This document shows positions 1 through 8,113 of a stretch of DNA of 12,668 nt, in pieces. A model generated the notes under the pieces. The model was not told where the DNA came from. It did not search any database and was given only the letters and a program-made list of their open reading frames with translations. A program made the position numbers and the translations under genes. Within the stretch, counting starts at the first letter, position 1; each line of letters begins with the position of its first letter. The DNA comes from Anaerolineales bacterium (GTDB lineage: Bacteria > Chloroflexota > Anaerolineae > 4572-78 > NAK82): the NCBI GenBank assembly GCA_024643945.1, contig JAHELX010000112.1:1-12668 (forward strand). The letters run 5' to 3'.

Positions 1-2278
1 CATTCTGGGGTCCGGCTTTAACTTCGACATCTTCATCAAGGAAGGGGCTGGTGCCTTCGTGTGTGGCGAAGAGACAGCCTTGATGGCTTCAATCCAGGGA
101 GAGCGAGGCCAACCCTGGCCGCGGCCGCCTTATCCCGCTGTGTCTGGGTTGTGGGGCCAGCCCAGTAACGTGAACAACGTCAAGAGCTATGCCTACGTAT
201 CCCGTATCATCCGTATGGGCGCGAAGTGGTTCAAGAACCTGGGAACAGAGGGAAGTCCCGGCACCGCTGTGTTTGCCCTCACCGGCATGGTCAACCACAC
301 CGGACTCATCGAAGTGCCCATGGGCATCACCCTGGGTGACATTATCTTCGGTGTCGGGGGAGGCATCCCCGGCGGCAAGAAATTCAAAGCAGTGCAAACA
401 GGTGGTCCCTTGGGGGGCTGCTTGCCCGAGAACTACCTGGACACCCCGGTAGATTTCGATTCGCTGCGGGCCGCCGGAGCGGTGATGGGCTCGGGTGGCA
501 TGATCGTCGCCGACGATAAGACCTGCATGGTCGAATTCGCCAAGTATTTTATGAAGTTCGTGTGTGATGAGAGTTGTGGTAAGTGCCCACCTTGTCGCAT
601 CGGCAGCACCCGAATGCTGGAGATTCTGGAGCGTATTACGGCCGGCAAGGGAGAACCTGAAGATATCGACGAAATTCGATATCTGGCAAATGGGATGCAG
701 AAAGGTTCCCTGTGTGCCCTCGGCCAACTGGCTCCTGCCCCGGTCCTTTCCGCTTTACGCCATTTCGAAGAGGAATTCTGGGCACACATCAGGGAAGCGC
801 GCTGCCCGGCCGCCAGTTGCCAGATGTTGGTGCGTGCCCCTTGCGTCAGCGCCTGCCCGGCCGGCGTGGACGCCCCGGCTTACCTGGCCCTGGTTGCTCA
901 AGGCCGCTATGCGGAGGCGCTGGCTGTCCATCGGGATGCCAACCCCTTCGCCATGATCTGCGGCCGGGTCTGCCCGGCATTCTGTGAGGATGTATGCCGG
1001 CGCGGCCAGATTGACGAGCCCATCGCCATCCGGCAAGTCAAGCGGTTCATGGCCGATCGATATTATGCCGAGCCATGGACGCCACCGCGCCTGGCACCGC
1101 CTAAGCATATCAAAGTAGCCGTAGTCGGCGCCGGGCCTTGCGGGCTGACGGCCGCTCTGCGCCTGGCCCAGCAGGGATATGAAGTCACCGTCTTTGAGCG
1201 GATGCCGCAACCCGGTGGTATGATGACCTACGGCATCCCTGCCTATCGCTTGCCGCGCGAGCCCCTCTTTGCCGAGATTGATCACATCCGGCGGGCAGGT
1301 GTCGAGATCCGCTGCAACATGGAACTGGGCACAGACCTTACGATCAAGAGCCTCAAGGCAGACGGTTACCAGGCCATCGTGTTGGCTTTAGGCGCACACC
1401 GAAGCCGGAGCCTGGGCATTCACGGTGAGAACAAACGGGGAGTGTACCACGGTGTCCAGATGTTGCGTGACGTTGCCCTGGGCCGGCTGCCGAATTTGTC
1501 CGGTAAACACGTCGCGATCGTGGGCGGTGGCGACACGGCCATGGATACTGCACGCACGGCCTGGCGCCTGGGTGCCCGAGAGGTGCACATTGTTTATCGC
1601 CGCACCGAGCACGAAATGCCGGCCATCAAGGAAGAAGTGGAGGGGGCCAGGCAAGAAGGAGTCCAATTCCACTTCCTGGTGACACCCGTCGCCGTTCTGG
1701 GCAACGAAGCAGTCACCGGCGTGCGGCTGCAACGCCAAACACTGGGTGACTTTGATGTTAGTGGCCGCCGGCGCCCGGTGCCTATCCCAGGTTCAGAGTT
1801 CGATATGCCGTGCGACGTGCTGGTGCCGGCCATCGGCCAGATCACCTGGGTGGACGATGAGAGCCTTGGCATGCACCGCAAAGCTACCTTCGAGGTAGGC
1901 AAGGCGTTCGAGCTTGGCGATGTGCCCGGCGTGTTTGCAGCCGGGGATGCCGTCAGCGGCCCGGCCACTGTCGTTCAGTCTGTTGCCCATGGCAACCAGG
2001 TCGCCCTGACTGTGGATCACTGGCTGACCACGGGGGAACTGGGAGGCGTCTATTATCACCCCAAGCGGCATGACGTCCCGCAACTCTTCGACCTGGAGGA
2101 ATATGCCAATGCCCGGCGGCCTATTGCAAAGATGATGTCCCCTGAGGAACGTCGTGCTCGCCAAGACTTTGCCGAAGTGGAAATGGAATTCGATGCCCGG
2201 ACAATGCAGGAGGAGTGCAAGCGTTGTCTGCGTTGCGATCTGGAATGGCTGGAGCGCATCGGCCAACCGATGCCATAG
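1..2278 (+). CDS. NuoF-GltD fusion, probable NAD(P)H-binding beta subunit of formate dehydrogenase (5' end off window)
   Basis: The frame is open from base 2 to the TAG at 2276-2278, so 758 residues are visible and the true start lies upstream. The GTG at 59 falls inside the conserved motif [13 protein letters not shown] and is not a start. Visible residues 1 to about 270 are NuoF: the FMN/NADH-site motif above and the N3 [4Fe-4S] ligands C192, C195, C198 and C238 (ESCGKCPPC, then GSLCALG). After a short linker comes a GltD-type module: Cys motifs CVSACP (C281, C285) and CGRVCPAFCEDVC, the FAD loop GAGPCG (376-381) and the NAD(P)H loop GGGDTA (508-513). It ends with a C-x2-C-x2-C motif (739-745). 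The protein would pass electrons between NAD(P)H and the Fe-S chain of the next gene product, in the cytoplasm. The next gene starts 58 nt downstream. From memory, the beta subunit of the Moorella NADP-dependent formate dehydrogenase is similarly large and GltD-containing, which supports but does not prove this role. Nucleotide specificity is inferred. Confidence 0.92.
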   Translation, partial: ILGSGFNFDIFIKEGAGAFVCGEETALMASIQGERGQPWPRPPYPAVSGLWGQPSNVNNVKSYAYVSRIIRMGAKWFKNLGTEGSPGTAVFALTGMVNHTGLIEVPMGITLGDIIFGVGGGIPGGKKFKAVQTGGPLGGCLPENYLDTPVDFDSLRAAGAVMGSGGMIVADDKTCMVEFAKYFMKFVCDESCGKCPPCRIGSTRMLEILERITAGKGEPEDIDEIRYLANGMQKGSLCALGQLAPAPVLSALRHFEEEFWAHIREARCPAASCQMLVRAPCVSACPAGVDAPAYLALVAQGRYAEALAVHRDANPFAMICGRVCPAFCEDVCRRGQIDEPIAIRQVKRFMADRYYAEPWTPPRLAPPKHIKVAVVGAGPCGLTAALRLAQQGYEVTVFERMPQPGGMMTYGIPAYRLPREPLFAEIDHIRRAGVEIRCNMELGTDLTIKSLKADGYQAIVLALGAHRSRSLGIHGENKRGVYHGVQMLRDVALGRLPNLSGKHVAIVGGGDTAMDTARTAWRLGAREVHIVYRRTEHEMPAIKEEVEGARQEGVQFHFLVTPVAVLGNEAVTGVRLQRQTLGDFDVSGRRRPVPIPGSEFDMPCDVLVPAIGQITWVDDESLGMHRKATFEVGKAFELGDVPGVFAAGDAVSGPATVVQSVAHGNQVALTVDHWLTTGELGGVYYHPKRHDVPQLFDLEEYANARRPIAKMMSPEERRARQDFAEVEMEFDARTMQEECKRCLRCDLEWLERIGQPMP

Positions 2279-2324
2279 TCACCCTGGCCCAGCCTGAGTG
2301 GTTACCATCCGTCCTTCGTCTTTT

Positions 2325-2329
2325 GGGAG
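2325..2329 (+). promoter_or_regulatory. Ribosome binding site of fdhA
   Basis: GGGAG lies 7 nt before the ATG at 2337. This favours 2337 over an in-frame GTG at 2298. Starting at 2337 places the [2Fe-2S] domain at the N-terminus, as in its paralogue in this window. Confidence 0.7.
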
Positions 2330-2336
2330 TAATACT

Positions 2337-5201
2337 ATGACTCTGACCCTGACTATCAATAACCGGCGGGTAGTTGCTGCAGAGGGAAGCACCATTCTAG
2401 AAGCTGCGCGCGCTGCCGGCATTTACATTCCCACCCTCTGCCACCATCCTGACTTGACCAATGTAGGTGCGTGCCGCATGTGCGTGGTCTCCGTGGAGAA
2501 AGCACGGGGTTTACAAACAGCGTGCACCACACCTGTCTTTGAGGGTATGGTGGTCAATACCGAGGGTGAGGAGGCGCGCGACACTCGCAAATTTGTGCTG
2601 GAGATGCTGCTCACCGATCACCCCAATGAGTGCATGATATGCGAAGTGAACGGGGATTGTGAGCTGCAGGATCTGGCCTATGAGTACGACGTGAGCTGGC
2701 CCGAGCACGACGGCGCACGTCATTTTTATGAGATCGACCCGGATCCGAATCCGTTCATCTTCATCGACCGCAATAAGTGTATCTTGTGCGGCCGGTGTAT
2801 CCGCGCCTGTAACGAGATTCAAAATCGCGATGTGTGGAATTTTGCCCACCGTGGTTTCAAGTCCAAACTGGTGGCCGGCGCAGACCAGTTCATGCTGGAC
2901 GCCCGGTGTGAGAGCTGCGGCCAGTGTGTGGCTTATTGCCCCGTCGGTGCTCTTTACGACAAAATGAGCCTGGGAATCGCCCGCGTCAATAAGGTGAGCA
3001 AAGTGCGCACCACATGCTCTTACTGTGGCGTGGGTTGCAACTTTGACCTGAACGTGCGTGACGGCAAGATCGTGCGCGTCACCAGTGTCCCTGGCGCCCC
3101 GGTGAACGGTATGGCCCTCTGCGTCAAAGGTCGCTACGGTTACGACTACGTACAACACCCGGACCGGCTGACCAGGCCACTGGTTCGTGCTAAGTGGTTA
3201 GACGTGAAGCGCGCAGGAGAAGAGGTGACAAACGGCAATTGGCAAGTCGCAGTCGTGGCCGAAAAGCGTGTCCAGCCTTCAGCCGACGGTATCGAGTCTA
3301 TCACTCCCGACACCTTCATCCAAACCGATTGGGACACAGCCCTGGACGTAGTGGCTCAAAAGTTCATGGAGGTCAAGCAGGCGCCCGGTGGCGATGCGTT
3401 TGCGGTCCTCGCCTCCGCCAAGTGTACCAACGAGGAGAACTATCTCTTCAATAAGTTCACACGGCAGGTGTTGGGCAGCAATAGCATCGATCACTGCGCC
3501 CGTCTCTGACACAGCGCCACTGTCACCGGTCTGGTGACAAGCTTTGGCAGCGGCGCCATGACCAACTCCATTCAGGACATCGCCCAAGAGAGCCAGTGTA
3601 TCTTCATCATTGGCAGCAACACTACCGAGCAACACCCGGTCATCGGTACCAAGATCCGATGGGCCAAACGCCATCGTGGGGCCAAGCTCATCGTAGCCGA
3701 TCCGCGCCGCATTGACATCGCCGACTACGCCGACCTGCACCTGCGCCACAAGCCAGGTACCGATATTGCCCTGCTTAATGGGCTGATGCACGTCATCCTG
3801 CGCGAAGGCTGGCACGACGAAGACTTCATCGCGGAACGCACTGAGGGCTTTGAGGAACTGAAAGCGCTAGTCGAAAAATACACTCCAGAAGTGACCAGCC
3901 AGATCACCGGCGTCCCGGCCGAGGACATCGAAGAGGCGGCGCGTATGCTGGCCGACAATCGTCCAGGCGCGCTGCTATATGCGATGGGCATCACCCAGCA
4001 CACCGTCGGCGTGCCCAACGTGATGAGCTGCGCCAACCTGCAAATGCTGCTGGGCAACATGGGCGTGCCGGGCGGCGGGGTCAACCCACTGCGTGGCCAG
4101 AACAACGTGCAGGGCGCTTGCGACATGGGCGGCTTGCCTAACGTCTACACCGGCTACCAGCGGGTGACTGACCCAGCCATGCAGGACAAATTCGAGAAGG
4201 CCTGGGGCGTTCCCCTCCCCAACCAGGTAGGGCTGACTGTCACCGAGATGCTGAAAGCAGCCGAAGAGGGCCAGGTGCGGTGTCTGTACGTCATCGGCGA
4301 GAACCCAATGGTCAGCGACCCAGACCTGAACCACGTGCGCTACTCGCTCCAGCAAACGGAGTTTATCGTAGTGCAGGATCTCTTCTTCACCGAAACCGGC
4401 AAGTTTGCCGACGTGATCCTCCCGGCGGCCAGCTTTGCTGAAAAAGAGGGCACTTTTACCAACACCGAGCGGCGAGTACAACGTGTGCGCAAAGCCCTTG
4501 ACCCGCCTGGCGAAGCCCGGCCCGACTCGTGGATCGTGACCGAACTGGCAGGACGTTTGATCGCCCGGGAAGTAGTCGTGCCCCAGGCTGAAGCGCCGCA
4601 CGCCGGTTGGGACTACCCTGAGCCAGCGGATATTATGGCCGAAATCAACGCCCTCACTCCCATCTATGCCGGGATAACCTATCGCCGATTGGACGCGGGA
4701 GCCCAACTACAATGGCCCGTCCCCAGCCTGGATCATCCGGGCACGCCGATTTTGCACGTGGGCAAATTCAGCCGGGGGCTGGGACATTTTGAAGCGGTAG
4801 ATCACGTGCCCCCGGATGAGTTACCGGATGAAGACTATCCATTGATGCTGACTACCGGGCGTGTTATCTATCACTGGCACGGCGGGGAAATGACCCATCG
4901 CGCCCGCAACTTGAAAGCGATGTACCCCGAGGCTTTGGTGGAAATCAACCCCAAAGACGCCCAAAAGGCCCAAATTGGCGATGGAGCGCTTATGAGAGTC
5001 GCCTCGCGCCGGGGCGAGATCATCGCCAAAGCGCAGGTGACGGATCGGGTAGAGCCGGGGCTGATCTTCACCACCTTCCACTTCGCCGAGGCGGCTGCTA
5101 ACTTCCTGACCAACCCGGCCCTTGATCCACAGGCCAAAATCCCAGAATACAAGGTATGTGCTGTAAAAGTTGGACCGGTGGACGGTCTAAAACCATGCTG
5201 A
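2337..5201 (+). CDS. fdhA: Formate dehydrogenase alpha subunit, selenocysteine-containing, NAD(P)-linked soluble type
   Basis: Catalyses reversible formate/CO2 interconversion at a Mo- or W-bis-pyranopterin site in the cytoplasm. The 954-residue product is obtained by reading TGA 3507-3509 as selenocysteine (U391). The frame continues unbroken to the stop at 5199-5201, and the flanking peptide DHCARL-U-HSATVTGL matches the family's active site. Clusters in order: [2Fe-2S] C35, C46, C49, C63; His-Cys [4Fe-4S] H95, C99, C102, C108; two ferredoxin clusters C148/151/154/158 and C191/194/197/201; cofactor-proximal [4Fe-4S] C227, C230, C234, C262. Beyond these lie the molybdopterin domains. His392 and Arg586 (in GVNPLRGQNNVQGACDMG) match the catalytic His and Arg of E. 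coli FDH-H. About 35 extra residues (roughly 285-330) precede the molybdopterin core. The upstream NuoF-GltD protein should supply the NAD(P)H site, and the focA gene follows 40 nt downstream. Expression needs the selenocysteine machinery (SelA, SelB, SelD, tRNA-Sec) encoded elsewhere. A stop-to-stop gene caller would split this gene at 3509. Confidence 0.95.
3507..3548 (+). promoter_or_regulatory. UGA selenocysteine codon with bacterial SECIS hairpin
   Basis: The TGA at 3507-3509 is followed by a perfect 7-bp stem: TGTCACC (3521-3527) pairs with GGTGACA (3533-3539) around the loop GGTCT (3528-3532). Eighteen nt separate the TGA from the loop. From memory, E. coli fdhF has the same loop (GGUCU) at the same 18-nt distance, where SelB binds. 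A possible lower helix pairs GCCA 3516-3519 with TGGC 3545-3548. The hairpin lies inside the coding sequence and its loop encodes the conserved Gly-Leu after the active site. Confidence 0.93.
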
Positions 5202-5231
5202 TGTCATTTTCATCTCACAGTAGCTTCGTAT

Positions 5232-5236
5232 GGAGG
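5232..5236 (+). promoter_or_regulatory. Ribosome binding site of focA, deciding its start
   Basis: GGAGG lies 5 nt before the ATG at 5242. The alternative in-frame ATG at 5230 overlaps this site and has no comparable site of its own upstream, so 5242 is preferred. Confidence 0.75.
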
Positions 5237-5241
5237 CCTCC

Positions 5242-6198
5242 ATGAACCAAACACCTTTGGACGAAACAGTTTCGGACGAAACCGAGTTGGCGCAAAAGAC
5301 CCTGAGCCCAATGACCGTGGCAGAGCAATTGATACTCAATGTGGACGCCTTCATCCCACCCGAGATGGCGGCCAAGGTCGAGGAGGTAGGCGTCAAGAAA
5401 GCCACCATGGGCTGGCGCAATACGTTCGCACTGGCCGTGTTGGCAGGCGCCTTCATCGCTCTGGGAGCTATCTTTGCCACCACTGTCACGACCGGGGCCG
5501 GGAATCAGCTCCCCTTTGGCATCACCAGGTTAGCGGGTGGACTGACCTTCTGCCTGGGCCTCATCCTGGTCATCGTGGCCGGGGCCGAACTGTTCACCGG
5601 CAACAACTTGATTGTCATGGCCTGGGCCGACCGGCAAATCTCCACTGACCAGGTATTGAAAAACTGGTTGATCGTCTACGCCGGCAATTTCGTGGGCTCG
5701 ATTGCTACCGCAGTTTTCATGTTCTTCACCCAACAATACACCTTTGGAGGTGGGGCCATTGGTCTCAATGCTTTGAACATTGCCAATAGCAAGTGCAGCC
5801 TGGAATTCTTGCAGGCCACGGCCCTGGGCGTTATGTGCAATGCCCTGGTTTGCCTGGCCGTCTGGCTTTGCTTCAGTGCTCGGACCACCACCGACAAGAT
5901 CCTCTCCATTATCTTCCCAATCACCGCCTTTGTAGCTGCCGGGTTTGAGCACAGCGTGGCCAATATGTACTTCATTCCCATAGGGCTAATGATAAAAGCT
6001 GGTGCCCCACCCGCTTTCTGGGAAGCTATCGGCAAAACGACCGCCGACTTCGCCGACTTAACTTGGGGCCACTTCTTGTTCGACAACTTGTTACCGGTCA
6101 CTTTTGGCAATATCATAGGCGGCTCGGTTATGGTGGGCCTGGTGTACTGGTTCATCTACATTCGCCGGGGATTGATAGCTCTTAAGATTGAGATCTGA
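5242..6198 (+). CDS. focA: Formate/nitrite transporter family channel, probable formate channel FocA
   Basis: A 318-residue inner-membrane protein of the FNT family, which form pentameric channels moving formate or related small anions, often with a proton. Several hydrophobic segments are visible from about residue 61 to 307. Family signatures are AGAELFTGNN (113-122), Lys184 in IANSKC, and GFEHSVANMYFIP (234-246). His237 in the last motif corresponds to the central pore histidine of FocA. The first ~55 residues form a polar, acidic N-terminal tail. The gene follows fdhA after 40 nt in the same direction, so formate is the likely substrate, imported for oxidation or exported after CO2 reduction. 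Nitrite or hydrosulfide channels of the same family (NirC, HSC) are less likely given this context. A hairpin starts 18 nt after the stop codon. Confidence 0.92.
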   Translation: MNQTPLDETVSDETELAQKTLSPMTVAEQLILNVDAFIPPEMAAKVEEVGVKKATMGWRNTFALAVLAGAFIALGAIFATTVTTGAGNQLPFGITRLAGGLTFCLGLILVIVAGAELFTGNNLIVMAWADRQISTDQVLKNWLIVYAGNFVGSIATAVFMFFTQQYTFGGGAIGLNALNIANSKCSLEFLQATALGVMCNALVCLAVWLCFSARTTTDKILSIIFPITAFVAAGFEHSVANMYFIPIGLMIKAGAPPAFWEAIGKTTADFADLTWGHFLFDNLLPVTFGNIIGGSVMVGLVYWFIYIRRGLIALKIEI

Positions 6199-6215
6199 AA
6201 TCCCAAGTTATACAA

Positions 6216-6248
6216 AAGCAGTGGCAGGCGGAAAACCTGTCACTGCTT
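6216..6248. terminator. Hairpin terminator between convergent operons
   Basis: A 13-bp inverted repeat pairs 6216-6228 with 6236-6248 around a 7-nt loop, with one G-U wobble. On the minus strand the stem runs into a short T tract (CTTTTGTAT), giving an intrinsic-terminator look for the leftward operon. On the plus strand no T tract follows, so it would terminate focA transcription only weakly or with help. It lies in the 151-nt gap 6199-6349, the only sizeable non-coding stretch, where nothing else was recognised. Confidence 0.65.
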
Positions 6249-6349
6249 AGAATCAAAGAAATACCTACTTGCGGTGGGATGGAATTACAATTTCACCAGC
6301 AATAAAATGGGCATGAATGGATAGGCTGGACTCGCGTGCCTCTATTCGT

Positions 6350-6658
6350 TTATGCTTCTTCGCCAGGCCTGCCGGCTCTTGGTATTCTGTCCCAATCTAT
6401 CGCGCCTACCTGAATCAGCTTATACACTTCATCTTCTAGCGCCAGGTATGGGTCAGTTATGCCTAATTCTGCGTATCGGCTCAGGTGATCGCACAGACGG
6501 GCGGCCAATACGTCGGCAAACGGCCGAAGTGCGCCCCCCGCATCGGCTTCGATCAGCCGGGCAAGATGGACGCTGGCATAGGTGTCGCCGCGAATCAGAC
6601 AGTCAAGCAAGCCTTTGGTCTCGTCCTGTAGATTTATCGCCATTGTCTCAGCACACAT
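6350..6658 (-). CDS. Small protein of unknown function, last gene of the Nfn-like operon
   Basis: Encodes 102 residues with no family I recognise. It appears soluble, rich in Leu, Ala, Asp and Glu, and probably mostly helical, with no signal peptide or membrane segment. Cysteines are at residues 2, 20 and 56, not in a cluster-binding pattern. The ATG at 6658 has AAAGGAG nine nt upstream. A TTG nine nt earlier is adjacent to that site and unlikely; a later ATG at 6643 is possible. It starts 39 nt after nfnB on the same strand, so it is likely co-transcribed and could be an accessory or assembly factor, but that rests on position alone. The clear ribosome site and operon position argue for a real gene. 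Confidence 0.65.
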   Translation of the reverse strand: MCAETMAINLQDETKGLLDCLIRGDTYASVHLARLIEADAGGALRPFADVLAARLCDHLSRYAELGITDPYLALEDEVYKLIQVGAIDWDRIPRAGRPGEEA

Positions 6659-6667
6659 GGTCAACAA

Positions 6668-6674
6668 CTCCTTT
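6668..6674 (-). promoter_or_regulatory. Ribosome binding site of the 102-aa gene
   Basis: AAAGGAG read on the minus strand, 9 nt before the ATG at 6658. It is the strongest sign that this small reading frame is translated, and it fixes the start. Confidence 0.65.
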
Positions 6675-6697
6675 CTGACTTCGGTGCATGCATCTTA

Positions 6698-8107
6698 TCA
6701 CCATACCCCTGTCCCCAGATATTCGTCAATGGCCCTGGCAGCAATTTTGCCCTGCCCCATGGCCAAGATGACCGTGGCCCCACCCGTGGCCACGTCCCCG
6801 CCGGCAAACACGCCCTTTTTCGAGGTCTTCATTGTCTCCGGCTCCACGATCACATTCCCGCGCCGCCCGGTCTCCAGCCCCGGCGTGGTCTTAGGGATCA
6901 TTGGGTTGGGGCTCTGGCCAATGGCGATGACCACCACGTCGGCCGGGATGCGGAAGTTAGACCCCTCCACAGGCACCGGACGACGGCGGCCTGAGGCATC
7001 AGGTTCCCCTAACTCGTTTCTGAGACATTCCATCTCCTTAACCCAGCCGTTCCCGTCGCTGTGGAAAGCTACCGGCGTCAGCAACAGGTTAAGTTGCACT
7101 CCCTCTTGGACGGCGTGGTGAATCTCTTCTTCGCGGCACGGCATCTCCTCTCGTGAGCGGCGATAAACGATGAGAGACTCCTCCGCCCCCAGACGTAGGG
7201 CCGTGCGCGCCGAGTCCATGGCCACATTACCCCCGCCGATGGTGGCCACGCGTCGTGCCCGGACAATGGGCGTGTCGTACTCAGGGAAGCGATAGGCCTT
7301 CATCAAGTTTGCCCGGGTCAGATATTCGTTGGCCGAGTAGACCCCGTTCAGGTTTTCTCCCGGGACGTTCAGAAACCACGGCAACCCGGCACCCGTTCCC
7401 AGGAAGACCGCGTCGTACTCCTCCAGCAACTCATCCACGGTAGCGGTGGTGCCAACCACAAAATCCTTGACCAGCTTGACCCCCATACTGCACACATACT
7501 CCACCTCCCGGCGGACGATGGCCTTGGGCAGACGAAACTCAGGAATGCCGTAGACCAGCACCCCGCCCGCCTCGTGCAGGGCCTCGAAAATAGTCACGTG
7601 ATGGCCCTTTTTCACCAGGTCGGCGGCTACCGTAAGGCCAGCCGGTCCAGAGCCGACGATCGCCACCTTCTTGCCTGTCGGCGGAGATATTTCAGGGATG
7701 GGTATGGGGCCTTGGGCTGCCTCCCAATCGGCAACGAAGCGTTCCAGCCGGCCAACGGCTACCGACTCGTAGCGCTTACACAAAGCACATAATCCTTCGC
7801 ATTGCTCTTCCTGGGGGCACACCCGACCGGTCACCGCCGGCAGGGCATTGGTCTCTTTAATCAGGTTGATTGCCCCGCGAAAGTCGCCTTCGGCCACCAG
7901 CTCCAGAAAACCAGGGATATTGATGCCGACCGGACAGCCTCCTATACAGCCGGGGCGCTTGCATTGCAGACAGCGCTTGGCTTCGGCCATAGCTTGTTCA
8001 GACGTATAACCGTAGGGAACTTCGTCGTAGTTCTTGGTCCGCTCATCCGGCGGTTGTTCCGGCATAGGAGTCTTGGTCGGAACGATCTCGACTTTCTTTC
8101 TTGCCAT
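6698..8107 (-). CDS. nfnB: NfnB-like FAD/NAD(P)H oxidoreductase (GltD/SudA family)
   Basis: A 469-residue flavoprotein, full length for NfnB, homotetrameric GltA or sulfide dehydrogenase alpha. In NfnAB this subunit holds the bifurcating FAD, two [4Fe-4S] clusters and the NADPH site, and exchanges electrons with ferredoxin. Visible: the family N-terminal pattern TPMPEQPPDERTKNYDEV; Cys sets C46, C49, C54, C58 and C97, C103, C107, C110; the FAD loop GSGPAG (152-157); the NAD(P)H loop GGGNVAMDSA (291-300); and a second FAD-site motif AGGDVATGGAT. The start at 8107 has AAAGG nine nt upstream. That site touches the stop codon of the preceding nfnA-like gene, which ends 6 nt before this start, so translation is probably coupled. 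No glutamate synthase large subunit gene is in the window, so a glutamate synthase role is not supported. It is paralogous to the GltD half of the fusion at 1-2278. Confidence 0.9.
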   Translation of the reverse strand: MARKKVEIVPTKTPMPEQPPDERTKNYDEVPYGYTSEQAMAEAKRCLQCKRPGCIGGCPVGINIPGFLELVAEGDFRGAINLIKETNALPAVTGRVCPQEEQCEGLCALCKRYESVAVGRLERFVADWEAAQGPIPIPEISPPTGKKVAIVGSGPAGLTVAADLVKKGHHVTIFEALHEAGGVLVYGIPEFRLPKAIVRREVEYVCSMGVKLVKDFVVGTTATVDELLEEYDAVFLGTGAGLPWFLNVPGENLNGVYSANEYLTRANLMKAYRFPEYDTPIVRARRVATIGGGNVAMDSARTALRLGAEESLIVYRRSREEMPCREEEIHHAVQEGVQLNLLLTPVAFHSDGNGWVKEMECLRNELGEPDASGRRRPVPVEGSNFRIPADVVVIAIGQSPNPMIPKTTPGLETGRRGNVIVEPETMKTSKKGVFAGGDVATGGATVILAMGQGKIAARAIDEYLGTGVW

Positions 8108-8113
8108 TCTGGG

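Noticed and set aside
59..61. GTG as the start of the left NuoF gene
   Set aside because: It lies inside the conserved [10 protein letters not shown] motif and the frame is open upstream to base 2.
755..1285. 176-codon minus-strand open frame within the fusion gene
   Set aside because: Antisense shadow of a strongly supported gene. The translation has no recognisable domain; other long antisense frames (2511-3158, 3975-4706, 10024-10743, 10837-11553) are rejected for the same reason.
3507..3509. TGA as a true stop, splitting formate dehydrogenase into two genes or a pseudogene
   Set aside because: The frame is unchanged on both sides, the residue is the known Sec/Cys catalytic position, and a SECIS hairpin follows at the expected distance.
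6665..6667. TTG start for the 102-aa gene
   Set aside because: It directly abuts the AAAGGAG ribosome site, leaving no spacing; the ATG at 6658 is well spaced.
6698..8107. Glutamate synthase small subunit
   Set aside because: No large-subunit gene in the window, and the immediate partner is an NfnA-like gene, which defines the Nfn/sulfide dehydrogenase pairing.
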